Shown here one piece after another: positions 41,841 to 56,800 of a stretch of 64,000 nucleotides of DNA (position 1 is the first letter of the stretch; each line of letters starts with the position of its first letter). The translations under genes and the position numbers were made by a program. The notes below the pieces were generated by a model. The model was not told the origin of the DNA, ran no database searches, and saw only the letters and a program-made list of their open reading frames with translations. This DNA comes from Gavia stellata. Its lineage: Eukaryota; Chordata; Aves; Gaviiformes; Gaviidae. The stretch is taken from contig NC_082596.1 of the NCBI RefSeq assembly GCF_030936135.1, positions 4,936,155 to 5,000,154 on the forward strand. Direction: 5' to 3'.

Positions 41841-44800
41841 GTGAGGCTTCGGCCGGTTCTGTTTCCCGTCTCGGCCCCCCCCCCCCCCCACCCCGAGCCG
41901 CCGGAACGGAGCGACTTTCTCTTCCTCCCCCGGGGCGGCGGGCTCTGGGCTGGCGGCCGCGCGTGTGGCGTGTGTGAGGGGGGGTGACCGTTGGCGCACG
42001 AGGCGGTCTGTCAGCGCGGGAGGCGGCACGAGCCCCCTCCCAGCGCCGCGAGGCGCCAGCGGCGAGGCGCTGGGCGGGGGGGGGGACACGGACCCTGCGC
42101 GAGCGCGGCCCCCCCCGCCCCGTCCTCCTCCCGCCCCGGCTCGGGCCTGGCTGGAGCCGCTGAGGCCGCGGCCGGCCGCGCTCACGGGGGAAGGAGGGGT
42201 CAGGCCGCTGCCGCCACCTCGGGGAGGGCGGTGAGCGAGCCTGCGTGTCCGGAGGCCCCTTTTAGGGGAGGGTCGCCTGCCCCTGCCCTCCTCTCCCCTC
42301 CCTCTGCCGCGGCGGGAGGCTGGCCCCGGCCTGAGGAGGGGGAGGCGAGCCCCGAGGCGGCGGGGAAGGAGGGGCGGGCGGAGGGGGGCGAGGCGAGGGG
42401 GGCTGCTCCGCTCTCCCGGGCGAGGGGTCCCCCTCATGGGGCTCCGGTGGCTGCTGGGGCGCTGGGAAACGGCAGAGATCCCCTCCCCGGCCCGCCGCCG
42501 CTCCGTCCCCGGGGTGTCCCCTCGGCTGTGCGCTACGTGCTGCCTTCCCCAGGCCAGCGCTTGGCTGTTCCTGCCAACTCAGCCTCCTGCTGGCAGCGCG
42601 GTGTGGAGTGGGGTCTCCATTTCCTCCCTCCCAGATCCCCGTAGCGGCTGCATCCTCCCGGGCCAGCCCGGGGTACCCGGCTCGCCGTGCACAGAAGTTC
42701 AGGCCGCTGTGGCGGGCTTCGCGAACAGCGGGTTTGTCAACGCCTGTGCTGCGCTAGTTTGTGTTGTTTAGGTGTAGGTGAACCGTATCCAGGTGTCGGG
42801 TAGGACTAGGAGAGGTTATCGGCTTCGTTAGATGTCTTCAGGCTCCGTCGTGTAATGGAATCTGGGAGCAAAGGGAAGATGAATGTGGAGAGAAGAAAGG
42901 TTGCCAACTCACTCAGGGACGTTTAATGTTACTTAGTGAAAGATAGGTTAATACTGTGGGAGTTTGTGCAGTTAATATGGGACTGTTTTTTCTTTGTAGT
43001 GTTAGGCTGTTCCTGTGGTGAGGATTCCTATGCAGAAACGACAATGTTTGGGTCACTGGTACCTAGTTTTCTTCTAGAAAAGTTTCAAAATAAGTGGAAC
43101 TTTATATTATTGTTCTCAGCAGTTTTGCATAAAATCTTTTCCCTTAGAGGGATAATCTGGCAAAGAATAGCGTAGTGAAATACAGGACCTGTAGCTGAGA
43201 TGTCTTTTACTGCTTCTCTTACAAACGCTTCTGCTGTAAGAGCATTCCTATCTTAGGATCCACAGTTAGGTGCTGGCTTCTCTTTTTTCTCTGATTTGAT
43301 TTTCTTGAAGGGACAAGAATCAAACAAGACAATCGGGATGATTGTTTTCCTTTTAGAGTACAGCTCCTCTGTCTTTACTTTCTTGCTTTTCTTTCTGCAG
43401 TGCACAAAGACTTTTACTAGGCACACCAGGAAGATAGGTCTCTGCAGCTGTGTATCCAGACTGATGTTCAAGATTTTGGTTTCATGTATGACATCATTTG
43501 CACATTTCAGTACCACTAACTGTGTATAACTATTGATGTAATCATTTGGTGGCTTCTAGTGTCAGGTTTCAGGTTTTCTTGATCAGGTACAGGTATACTT
43601 TCAGTTTACAGGTATTCATGGTGCTCAAATTGTGCTGTTGTTGCTAAGGCTGTTATGTTCACCTCCTATGATATATCTTTTTTGAAGCTATATGTAAAGA
43701 GGTAAATAATCAAAAATATTGCCATTGTATGGTCTGAGAGTAGTTTTACATGTGGGAGTCTCTTTACCTTCCCTTATTTGCTTTCTATCTGATCTACCAC
43801 TCTCCCTTTCGCTCAGAGTGATCTTACTTCCACAGCACCAGCACTGGTGGTTGCTGTTTACCATCAGGGACCCACGTTCAGTGTGTGAGGGTATCTTCCC
43901 CTTACCAAACACCTCTCTCTTCACCTCGGGGTCTTGATAGAACAGACACTATACTTCACTGAGTCCTAGGTTGCTACGTGTTACTGGTGTGTGTCTCAGG
44001 CTCCTGCTCTTCTGCTCCCTCCAGCCAAGCTCATCTTCTGTCTTGTTTACTTCCTAGTTTATCTCTGTGGCTCAGCCCTTTCCCCCTGCGCTGAGCTGGG
44101 CAGTGATGGTGTCTGTTCTGGGGTACGAACTGTGAGTTGTTCTCCACATCGTGAGGCTCTCCGTTTCCTTCCTGTGAAATCATCCACAGAGAGCCTTAGC
44201 AGCACGGTGGCTTCTAGCAGTCCAAGCAGCTTCCTGCTCCACACCAAATCATAAGGCAGGGCATTTGAGTAGGGTTTTTTAAGAGACTGTGGCTGTAGTG
44301 TGAACCAGTCTGGAAACGGGGAGTGTCAGCAGGATGCTTAGTTGTCTTGTGTAAGGCTACTTGTGGCCTGCGAGCTGCCAGTGAAAGTCCCCTTCCGTAC
44401 CTTAATCCGATACCTATAAAATGAATGCACGCAGATACCCTGTTCCGAGGAGTGAGCAACAAAGTGTGGTTTACAACCATTCACTGAGCTGCAGCTGCTG
44501 TGAATGCACAAGAACTCCAGCCTCTACATGTCTGTCAGCACATCCTTGACACCGCTTAAATGCTCCATTCGTATCGCCTGTAACTTAGATCTTGCCGCCG
44601 TTTGCCTCTCCGAACGTTGCTGATGCATACAAGCTACTTCGCTCTGCCAGCTCCCGTCGCCAAACTGGACACCGCAGCCAACCCCGTTCTGAGGGTGCCT
44701 GTGGTGCTGGCCTTCTGCCAATGTAATCGCTCAATTTGCCACAGGGTTTGCTATTTTAATCTTAATTCTTTTTCTGGAAACAGTATAAAGCAAGTTAGGA

Positions 44801-47800
44801 GGCCGTATCTGACTAATTTCAAAAAATTGCTGCCGAACGTGGAAACTTTGTTCAAACATGCTGCTACATCGGGAGTAAGATGTTTTATACAAGAGGGGGA
44901 CATCATGAAATCACTGTTTTTGTGGTTAGGAAACCTGTGATCCCTGTTCCTTTTTCCCAAATGCTGTTTGAGTTCTTGACTTGATGTTGAATTGGCTGAA
45001 ATGTTGCGCCCATACACTTTTTTGCCTTAAAGAAACTGTGAAAAGTAAAAAAATCTGAAAGTATGAGAGAGAATTTTTTTTTTTTAAGAAAAAAGAAGTT
45101 TGCTACTGCTACATATTGGTGTCTCTTTTTCTAGAAGGACAGAAAAATGTCAAAGCGGCATAATGAAAATACTGTCGTTCAGTTTAAAGAAGTGATTAAA
45201 ACTTGCATAAACTTCTGCAACTTAGACTGCTTGGTATTCATGTATTTATAAATTCTAAACTTTGCACGCTATAGATTCTCTTTTTATTCTTTGAAAGGAT
45301 ATTTGATTTTTGTCTGCTACTCAAGATCTTAATTTATTGTTGAAGCAGAGTGATTTTGTGAATGGGGTTATGGCTTTGCATGTAAAATACAACCTTTTTT
45401 TCCCTCGCACAAGAAATGACTTTGAGCCCTCTGTATCAAACTAGTGAAACTAAGGTTATTTTCTCACTTGTTTAGTTGTAAGTTGCCTCTTTAAAATTGT
45501 TAATAGACTGTTGAAACTTCTAAGTTTTTCTTGGTTTTCAGTGCATGTACTTGTTTTTAACTCCGATATATTTTCTTGACGATATGTGATGGTTGGATGT
45601 TGATTCTCTTTAGGACTCTTTTGTCCTAAAATGTGGTGCAGGAAAGGGCGTGCTCGTGCCTTACTTGGGGTGGTAGACATGGCAATATCTTCATCTCGTG
45701 GAATTTAACTCTACCAGCATCCTCTCGGCTCGTGCCTCAGTAGCAGCAAGAACTCCCGTGTACCTCCTGTCAAGGGTCTGCCCTTCTCTTCTTAGAAAGG
45801 CTTTTTGTGTTCTTTTGGGGGTGGATCTGGACCTGCTCTTACCGTGCTAGCTCTTCTGGTATCACAGAGTTGCCCAGTTTTTTTGGCTTAATTTTAGACA
45901 GTAAATTATGTTGAAATTAATTGTAAGCTGCCGTACGTAGAAGAGGAAAAGAGAACTTAATGTACAGCTTCAGCTCTCTTCCTTTTCGAGTGAGATTTTT
46001 TTCCTTAAATTTAAATTGCGTTTGACAATATTACAACCTACAAAACGCAGCGTAACTTTTTCAAGCGTATTGTTGTCCTGACCAGTATATTTTCCTAAGG
46101 AAGAAAAAGACTGTGTATTATTATGTTGCTTCGGCTAGCTGTGTAGTCTTAAGGTGGCTTAAAGATGAGGTTGTCATTTGATGAGAAGATAACTCTCATT
46201 GTCATACATGTGAGCCAAACTTTCTCCTTTCCTTAGTGAAGTATACTGTTTGCTATATGAAAAGTGAAACTTTTTTCAGCAGTGATTCTCTTACTGACTC
46301 TGCAGTTATGTGGGATTTTGTACACTTATTTTTCCTTTGTCTTGAAATTTTTCACTTTTGCGGAATCGTTGTGTACTCATATATACTTAGTGGTGTGTTG
46401 TAATGTATATAAAAGAGTACAGAGGAACAGCCAAACCTTGCTGACTTCCAGGAAAGTACTGCTTTCACAATTTGAATACCCTCTCCTGCACTGCTGTTGC
46501 CACCAGTCTTCCTCTATTTCACAGAAGGGTAGAAAAGGGAGTTAAATGCTTTAACTCTGTAAGAGAAAATATGCCTTAGATTATCATATGATGTTCTGTT
46601 CTTCTACCCACTTTGAACAGTATACGAGGGAAAGATTCTTTTCCATTTCAGAAAACAGCCCTTCTAAATACTTTTGGCCTTTCAGAAACTGCAGGGATCA
46701 GGTCGATGAACGCGGTAAACTTCTAGCTGCTAAATTGGCTTTGCAAACACACACAGTTCTCACTAATTAGGAACTTTACGTGAGTAGTGAAAGTGTTGTT
46801 CATGTCAGCTAAGCATGTGCCAACAAAAGCTTTACAAAACATGTAAGACTTGTCAAAATTTTGTTGTGTATTGCCTCCCTTATTTCAGGTTTTAGTGGAA
46901 TACTTGGTCATATTTTTAGTGATGGAATTTCTAATACTCAGACTACCAGAAAATATTACTAAAATTGAAAATTAAGAAAAGTCAACCTCCAGTATCTTAT
47001 TTCTGGTAAGTTATGAACTAGAAAAAAGTAGCTGGTGGAAAATATTATGTAGTTTTAACTGTAGTGACTGTGGGTAGGGATCTGTTTCATGCATTGTCCG
47101 ATTAATTTACTTTAGTATCATGCATCCTTTCAGACGTACACACAAAGCAGCCCACGAGAATGCAAACTATCTCTTATTTTATCAACCAGGGAAGTGCTGC
47201 ACTTTCCAACTCAGTGCAAGCGTTTTTTTGTTTTCTTTTCCCATTTATTCTAATACCCAAAGTTGAACTTAAACATTTCCTTATCCATTTTATGCTATCA
47301 AAATTGGGAAAAGTAAAAGGCAGACCTGAATAGCATCATCCTCAGATACACTACACAAGTCCAGTCTATCTCATGTCTTACACCAGAGTTGTAATTTGTT
47401 AGTACACATTTATCTTTGGTAGCCATTTCTAAGAAGTAGTGCTTCGAAGAGACTTTTTACTACTGTCCAGGAAGCGGTGGGTTTTTTTAATCCTCAGACT
47501 GAGGTGATGCCCATATTTTTGTATACTCATGACTGTTTTAATAGATGGTGTCGTTCAGTGTGTTTAGTGAGCACCATAGGTTAGTGCAGTTCATTTTAAC
47601 TTCTGTATTTTAATTTGTTTTGCTTCTACTATTCTCTTTTCAGAGTAAACCTAGTGCTTTTAAATAAAAAGTTTTAGTACGAGCATTATTTCATCTGTTT
47701 CTGTAGTCCCTCTTTGCATTTTGTATTAAGGAAAAATATTTCTCCTAAATATCTTTTTTTATAGCTTTGCTGCAGCTGTGAAGCCATGTGGTACCTGGTG

Positions 47801-50800
47801 ACCAGACTTTCTAGAACAAAAATTTTTTTTTTTAACTGTATAACTTCACAAAACTGGACACAGCCAAGGTAGAAGCAAACCATTGATTTAGATGCGAAAG
47901 TACCGTTGATAATGACATAATCAAATTAGTCCAAAGCTTGCTTTGATGTTTTTCTCTCTTGCTGCTGTCACTCAGCGTTGTCTTTTGGATTTGGTTCTTA
48001 TTGAGCTGTCCACAGTGCTGCCAAATTTTGTTTGTATTTGGGTTGCGAAACAGAGCTGGGTTTTTTTGATCACAGATGTGGCGAGAGTAGTTCATTCTCT
48101 CCTGTTGTAATTTATTTGTCCTCTTCTATTTTTCACCAGTGATGCTCAGTTGTGTTTTGTCTTTGTTGTAGGTTTTCTCCATTCAACCTTCATTAAACAG
48201 GCGACTGAAAAATTAAACTCTTCATTGCTGAAAGCAGATTTAAAAGCTGTCCGTGTGTCAGCCTGTAGTTTTACTTTCATCTTAAATTAGCCTAATCTAG
48301 CCCTGCTGCAGAAAGAAATGGTCGTGCAGGCGTTAGTGTGGGAGGCTGCCTTGTGCGCTGTTGGGCAGACTGATCCCAACTAAAACCAGCTCCCTTTCAT
48401 TCCTTGCCTTCGTGCCCCCACCTAGTTAGTTTTAGCTGCTTTGTTTCTCTGCAAGAACGCTCATGACAACGCAAGTTTTTGGATCATAGGGCAGACTGAA
48501 CAGCTATTTGAAGGCAAGACTTCTCTTTCGGTGCTAGTTCTGTCTTATACCAGTTTAAGTTGTATGTGAGCTTATTATGGCCTGAAGTGAAGTTGTTAAG
48601 GCCTGGGTGCCAGCATTAATATATGCCATGATAGCTCTGCAGTCGTGAAAGTCTCTGTCTTTGAGAGAAGTGTTAAAATACTTATCTTTTCAGAGATACA
48701 GAATAACTACATACATCTGCACTGGTTTGGGCTCCACATGTCTTTCCTAACAGCTCTTCTGGCAACAACCTGATTGCATTCCCTTGTTCAAGTTGCTTTA
48801 TAATCAGAATGTGGAGAATGCTTAATGTTAACTCTTTCACCTGTGTGAAGAATTAAATCACATTACATATAATTCCATAAAATATGTATAAGTATGAAGA
48901 CTGTGTGTTTAAACAGTATGTGAGTTGTATGTCTCATGATGTCACTTCCAAACTGTGTCGGGGTGTGACTGAAACAAGGGGGCTGCAGAGCAAAACTTAA
49001 GTCTTTAGTCTTTTGAGGAATAAACTAATCTCAGCATGTCATCTTGGGGAGCTTGAAAATACACTCTTGAAACTATGTTGGTTTTACAGCGCAGATTTGC
49101 GTTTAGGGAATCAAGTTGACAGTTTCATATGTAGTCTAGGAGGAAAAAAAAAAATTGTAACTCTTTTCTGGCCAGACAAGGAGCTGACTTGGCAGGCAGT
49201 GTTAGATACCGTGGGTGGCTCTGTTCGAGCTGCTAATGTCACAGATTGGAGCTTTAGAACTTTTTGTCTTAGTGGTGCTTTTCTTGTGTTTTTAGTTCAG
49301 TCATGAAATTTATGTTAGAGCTTATTAATGTGAGAAAATAATGAAATTTGAATTTTAATTTAGTAGTAGGAAGTGTGTGTGGATGTGCTAATTTAGATTT
49401 ATTTTAAATAAGCCAATTTTAGAAGAATTCCCAAGAGGGGAGGTTTCACTGGCTTAGCTAGATCAATCTAAAAATTGTTTGAAGTTAAACTTGTCATGTA
49501 GATGAATAAGGCTTTAAAACATAATTATTACTGGGGCCTCGTTATATACCTTCTGAAACTTGTTTAGCAAGCGTTTACTATTAAACGACAGGCTTCTATT
49601 CATACGGAGGGTAAATTCCCATCTAAATGTTGCCGTGTTCTTGGCTTCACATACCCTTTGATAATGAACTTACTTCATTGTCCTTTCATACAACTTGTGG
49701 TTTGCAGTGAATGCTCCCTTTCTACTGTTTTTTTTTTTATCAGTCCCTCTGTTGGTTTTGCTCTCTTGCCCCATCATACTACTCCATCGTTTCTGAAATC
49801 TTTGTTTCCTCCCATGTGGAGGAGAAGTCTGAGGACTTTGGGAGAGCAGGAGTTTTCTTGTTCGTGCTTTTGTCTTTTTTTTAACTACTAGTGTAATGTA
49901 AGGTTACTCAAACAATAGTACTTGTCAACTTCAGCTCTTCTGACTTGAATATTTCTGTTGACAAAGCTAATGCGAGACGTAGGTTTAAAAAGAAAACCCA
50001 GAAAACCACCAACCCTCCAAACCACAAACAAACCAAAAAAAAAAAAAAATAGAGAAGAAACCCCAGTTCAGGTAGAAATGACAATACGGAAGAATGAATG
50101 TCTTGGTGAACCAGTAGGTTTCTTTTTGGGAAGAGCTTCAGTGTTTAATGAGGGAATGCTTAGGAATAATTCGTATGGATTCAGAATATTTGCATAAGGG
50201 TGTGTTGTTTAAAAAGTGAGAGCTTCATTCAGAAGGAGGAAACTTCCCACCGGGGCAAGGAAGTGGAGTGTTATTGTTTGGGTCTTGTTATGTGACTAGA
50301 ATACAGTAGAGGAATTTTTTTCTAATTGTTTCTGACTTGCAAATTCCCTTTACCTGCATTGAAATTTTACATTATAGGCCTCTCTGTAGGAAACTTGTAT
50401 GTGCCTTTTTTAAACTTGCCTTTCACAGAATCCTTAAAATAATGCACAGACCAAAAATGGAAATTTACAGGACTGGGTGCCACATGGAGTAAGGTTTTGA
50501 TAGTGAGACTTCAGGAGAAAATTAATTATTTCCAGGAAAAAAAAAATGTGGGGGGATTTGGATCTCCCCATAGTAAGATGCCATTATTTGCGGTCTCCTC
50601 CCACGTTGTTGCTGTCATGACTGGGGTGGCACAGTGCCACAGCTGAGTTTTGGTTTGTATCAACTTAATATGAGAACTTAAGTTGCTTACAAGAAGCAGG
50701 TGGAGGGGAAAAAAACCAAAGATGTAATAGGAAAAAAAGATTCTCATAGGGGAGTTCTGCTGAAAGCCTACACTCTTGTCGTATCTCAGTTTTTCCATTA

Positions 50801-53800
50801 TTATGAACCTGCATTTTACCCCTCTTTTCAGCGATGTTGAAAACCACAGGCCTATTTCTGGAAACCGCATTAGATACTACTGGATCTCCTGCATGTTAAC
50901 GATGCTCCTACAGCTGTTTTCACTGTCTAAAATGATAAAATAAAACATAACCTCAGCTCTTAACTGTGAATTTTCTATTTTGAAACTAAGCCATGAGAGT
51001 GTTCGTGTTCTTGTAGATTAATCCAGTGTGGGTATAGGGAAAGATTTCTTTTTCAAGGAAAGCATGACCGCTGCTAAGTTATAGCTCAACAGTTGAGTTT
51101 TGTAAATTAAAAAATATTTTAGGCATGAAGACAACTTAAAATTTTTATTTTTACATTTTACACAAAAATACTGCTAGTCAAAGTCTGTGGGGATATGAAT
51201 GTACTTGCAAAGGTACAGCGCAAAATACAGCCATCCTAGTTTATTTCTTTAATAAGCTGAGGACAAATTGTTTCTGTGTTTCATTAAATTGTATACAATG
51301 TGAATACCAGAGAAAACGGGGATTTAGGGCCTCTGTGGCACCAGTTTCCAGCTGGTGAGACGCAGCACGCTAGAAAGATATGCCAGCGGCAACAGAGCGA
51401 AGGCCAAGCCGTTAGAGCTGGTTAAGCTTAATGGAGCTTGTGTGCATGTGGATGCTAACGTCTCTAATAATATGGAAGGCCAGAGAGGAGGCATGGGATG
51501 TAATGACAAAGGATCTGGAAGGAGAAGGAGGGGAAGGAAAAGGTGTTGGTAGAAAGATTGGGGGAGCAACATTGTGCTGGGAACTACAGCTCTGGTTCAG
51601 GTGACTTAATCTGTTCAGCGTCTGCTTGTGAGCTATAATACAGAGACCAGTTCTTACTATTTCTAAGGGGAAAAAAGAAAAATCTATGAAGTACTGAGAT
51701 CTCAAGTTACAGAGGTGATGGAGTGTCATGGTGAGGTGTACAGTACCAGTGGTGTTACTTGATGGCTGTTTTTGTGTGCAAAAGGTGTTGAAGTACATAA
51801 TGCGGGGGGGTTGGGACTAAGTACCCCTCGCTGAGCTCAGTTCTGCGCCTGGCGCTAGCTGGAGTGACTCTGTGCGCTCTCCTTGGCACTGAATGCTTGT
51901 TTGTCTGATACTCACACCAAGTAGTTTGATGGAGACTTCACTCTGTGCATTGAAGTAAACTTATTGGAAGAGTCAGTACTGATGGATAAAGAAGTTGCAC
52001 TTCACCAGCCTACTAGTGACTTTAAAAAAAAAAAAAAAAAGGAGGGTGGGTTTTGTTGTTTCATACATACCTATACAGTCAGCTAATACAGAAGGAGGGG
52101 GAGCCATGTTTCTTAACCTAAATGCAATATTTCAGCAAACAGGGGGTAATGGAAAGGTAATGTGGATTGAAGAATAGAGATTTTCTGGTCTTACTTTCTA
52201 TAGGGAAGAAGCAGCATGACGACAGGAATTAGATGCTAATGGGTGTTTTTATTACCCTCATTGAAGATGTGTGTATTCACTACGTAGGCCTTTTGAGTGG
52301 CAAAGAACAGGGATTGTATTGAATGAAGGCATTGCTCTTGACGAATGCAGAAAATACTATTACGTTCTTTATTTTAAATTGTTGGAAAAGGCATCTGGAG
52401 TTAGTTCAGCATCATTTTCTAAGGTATGGAAAAGTGAATGAATCATTACGGTCAAGTGTGATAAAATAGCACTAAGAACGTTCTCCGTTTTCCCCCTTCA
52501 CATTGAGTAGAGGTTTGCCTGAGGATGAAGTTACTTTGTAGTTTGAATTCACATTTAACTTTAAACTGGGTTGCTGACTTGTGGGTAAGCCATAAGCATC
52601 CCTTCCATTGTTTGGATGAGGCTCACTATTTGGATGACTTAATTCAACATTGTAGTTTGTAATTAAAAGCATTTCTCTGCATCCCTTAAGAAGGTTTTCA
52701 GTTGTACTTTGTACAGTTTTTTTGTACAGGGATCAGTTAAGCCACCTGGCTTATTAACAGTAGGGTTAGATATTGTGTGCTCTGATGGTGCTCTTCTGCC
52801 GCTCACCCCACTTGCAGGTGGCCAGTGAAGTGGTGAGAACAGTTTGTTAGCATTTGAAAATTTGGAGGATAACTTTGAAGGTTTAGGCTGGAAGGAGAAT
52901 GTGGGAGGGGAAAAAAAAAGTATTAACACTTAGTGTCTTTTGGAAGTTGACATTGTCCAGAAGAAGCTTGTGGGCTTGAGAGAAGAACCATTCTTTGTTT
53001 CTCGCCTGCTGCTTTTTGCTGGAGCATTGATCTTGTCCTCTTTGGTTCTCTGGTATTTTGTTCTTGTAGTCTTTCACATATTCTGATTTGAAACGTGGTC
53101 ATAACTTACAAAGCAAGCTGGATTGATGTCATGTTTCTCCCTTTCATCTCTGACTGCAACACCCACTCATGCCATTGATGTCTGGGAGTGATGCTGGTCT
53201 CTGTGGATCATATCACTTCGGGCACTATGAAGAGATCACGTCTCTGTCTTACAGGGGTCAAAAAGTAACCAGGATAACAGAGGGAGCTATAGATCTGTAA
53301 CTGATTATTCCACACAAAATAATCATAGACTGGTTTGGTTGGAAGGGGCCTTTAAACATCATCTAGTCCAACCCCCCTGCTGTGGGCAGGGACATCTTTC
53401 ACTAGATAAAAGGGTTGACTTGAGAATTAACATTGCTTGAATTCTTTTGCAGTAAGTGACAACTATTCCATCTCTAGATTAGGTCTACTGAACATAATGA
53501 GATTACAAGTTTGAAGGCAATGCTGTTTATCTAACACTTTGACTCCTTGTTAAGGTTTTTAATTTCATACTACAACACTAAGAAATTAGAAGCAAGCTGG
53601 CAGAGTGGGATCCCTAAACTTCTCAATAGTCATACGTGGGACTTAAAATACGACCAAATATGAGGACAGGTCCTTCACTTTTGCTTGTCAGTACTGAAGC
53701 AGCTCTAGCTCTGATAGCCCACCTCGGCATACGCAACGTGCTGTGGTTAGAAAGTATGGTAGCTGCTCACTGAGAGATCAAAAGAACCTTTAGAGAGGGG

Positions 53801-56800
53801 CTCCATCAAAAATGATGTGAAAGGCATCATATATGAACCCTTGACAGGATCTAGGCACAGTTTGTATATGGTCAGAGTGAGAAAAGAAATAGCAGAAATT
53901 TAACACATGCAGAAAAAATGAGGGATGCGAGAAGGTAGTTGAGATAAATGTCTTTAAGGATTGGTTTCCACGTGTAAATGGAGACACGTGGTGGCCTGGA
54001 ATGAGCAGGTACAGGAGCAGACTGAGTGCAATGGGGAACGGGAACACCCTGTCCCCGAACATTCTAACTCAGGATAGCGTTTTAGGGTCCATTCCACAAA
54101 AATAATGATTTACAAGTTGTGGGGTGATACATGGCAACGAAACTCGTGACAAATCCAAGACGAATGTTACCAGGTACATGTTCAGAGGGGGAAGGCACTC
54201 TTGTGCATGGAGATGGTAAAAATCCGACCTTCAGACATAGGAGAGGTAAACAAGGAATAAGTGAGCTTGAGCTTTAGAAAAGGAAATTTTGATCACGTTT
54301 AGTGGTCCCAAAGGATGGATACAAGTGGCAACTTAAATCCACGTTTTGGAGCATGCATAGGTTTATACAGCTAGAGTTGCAGGCTGTTTCAAAGCAGAAA
54401 TGTGGCTCTGGACAAATAAGAGTTGTAAAGCATTGTTAACACTGCTACGTTTTTACTTTGTTACTAAGGAAAAGGACAAGAACTTCAGAAGTTGAATTTG
54501 ATGTGTCCAATCATACTTTGCATGCTGTACAACTTAATGGATCTTACTTGATTTCTAGGGCAATAGGGCTTTTACACTGAACTTGTGGATTCCTCATAGT
54601 GGATATAAATAAGGTTTACAGTCTTACCTCCTCCCCACCCCCCTTTTTTTGTGAGTACTTCTACAAAGTACTGTTTTTCTAGAAGATGCATTATTAGCAG
54701 AAAGCCTCATGAAGTCTTCTGGCAATTGCATCTTGGTAAAGAACCTTCAATAGCTGATATTTAAGATAGTGCTGTAACAGATATTTGATTTAAATGAAGT
54801 TCTGATTACATCATCTCTTCCAATTCCCTCCAGTCTTTCCTTGTGGTTTGTTGAATTCTTGGGGATAATAAATAAGTCTGTTACTGGTTTGTTGAATTCT
54901 TGGGGATAATAAATAAGTCTGTTACCTTTATTTGTTGTGCATCATCTAATTCAACAACGCTATAGTTTTTCTGGAGAACTTTTAGTTTCCATACTCTAAA
55001 ACATGCTTAATGAGCAGCAGAGACCGAGGTACGGGTTCCATATAGATTCCTCTACCCCCGTAATATCGAGGGACTATGAGCTGCAGCTTTGGGTTTTCCT
55101 TATCTTGTAGAAAACACTGCCAGCCTTTTACCTATCTTTCTTTAACGGTTCTTAACAGAAAGCCAGTGCGAAAGTTAAACTTCTCTATATAACCCAGACT
55201 GTAAGAAAACTTGGAGAACCCAAAGCTCTTTTTTCAGTTGGCTCCTAAAAGGAAAAGGCTGAACTCCCCGTATTCCTTTTCTTGCTCTAACCATATATAT
55301 ATATAAAATATATATGTAAATAAAATAAACAAAAACTCCGTGGAGGTCCTGCCAAGGATTCGTATTGGATGTTTTCCACATTCTTTCTGAATTCACTCTG
55401 TTACTAGTATTTGAATAACTATTTGTGGAAATCCTGTTTCCCCCACCATGGAGTGTCTCCTCCCCAAGTCTCCCATTCTCCCTTTTAAGACTGTGCTCCT
55501 AAAAGGGGACGTTACCTGTTTGCAAGCCCAGTGACAGGCCACCAAGGTGGCTGGGGGAAGTAGCACATGATATACCAGGAGAGGCTGAGAGAATCAGGCT
55601 CAACCTTAAGAAGAAAAGGCTAAAGGGTGATCTTCTGGCTGTCTACAACTACCTAAGGGGAAACTGTGGAGAAGACGGAGCCAGACGTGTGGCAGGGGCA
55701 CCAGAACAGGGCAGGAGGCAATGGACAGAAGCTGGAACACAGGAAACTCCAGTTGAGTATAAGGCAGGTTATTTTACCACAGGGGTGATCAAACACTGGA
55801 ACAGGTTGTAAGAGATGTTGTGGAAACTCTGTCCTTGAAGATATTCAAAACTTGACAAGTCAACTCCCTTCCAACCTACATTATTCTGTGTTCATGATAC
55901 TCAGCACCTGTACAGCAGCTGCTGGAAAAGCCTTTTCAAGCAGATGTGTCTGTTCCTTTGCCAGTCTTGGTTCTTTTTAACCTGATCATGATGAACACGT
56001 TTGTCATTCTTTTGTTTCCTGCAGTTCCAGAGGCAAAATAGCTGATCACTAGTTGAGGACACATTATTAAACCCCTTTTTTTCCCAAGGAGCGATGCCTC
56101 CTCTCTGTGTCTGTGTGATGGAATCAGTAACTGACCTGGACGCAGCAACGAATATGCACGATGGTTGTATAGTCCGTGCTGTCTGCAAGGCTGGGGTTGG
56201 CAAGCGAGGTAGATCAAATCAAGTGCTGCAGGAGAGTTGAATTACAAAGTGAATTAAACTTCTGTATACTAGCATGAAATTTGCCCTTCTTTTATTAAAT
56301 ACTTGGGTATCAAGTATTTAATAAATCTAAAATACTTTGAAAAGTGCGTCTTTTATTGTGCAGCAGTATCTGTAAACACCCGTAATGATGATCTGGAAGA
56401 ACTGTCCTGTTGTCTGATATTAGAAACGTTAACTGAAAGTGATGCTTCCAAATAAGGCTTTCTTCCTTCATCTTAGTTTCATTTAGAGACTATATTTTTA
56501 GAAAAATGGTTTTAGAGAGACTTCCTATCGATAAATGTAGGTTGCGTTAGCCCAATGCTGAAACATGCTTGGAGTTGTGAAAACATCACCTGATTATTAA
56601 ATATGTGTTAGGACTTGCCACACAAGGAAACTTACTGATATAATTACACTAGTATAATTACGCTCAGACGATTTCCAGTGTCGACAAGCCCTTAGATGCA
56701 ACTAGTTTGGCCCCTTCTTATTTAGTAACTCATTAGGCCTCTGACTACACATTAAAATTGCATAATTCTTTGCTAAAAAAAACTTCACCGTGCAAGTTTA

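Larger units (their letters stand above)
41250..42740 (+). promoter_or_regulatory. AGO2: AGO2 promoter CpG island and 5' untranslated region
   Basis: A sharp rise to very high GC with many CG pairs around the first AGO2 exon, flanked on both sides by AT-rich DNA. No TATA box was seen, which suits a CpG-island housekeeping promoter. The start of transcription cannot be read. The island includes the homopyrimidine tract at 41603-41697 and a C run at 41875-41889. Confidence 0.8.

Noticed and set aside
41199..42644. Long open frames on both strands in the AGO2 CpG island (up to 291 codons)
   Set aside because: They are rich in Arg, Pro, Gly and Ala, overlap each other on both strands, and reflect the lack of stop codons in GC-rich DNA. 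Only the short AGO2 exon has support.
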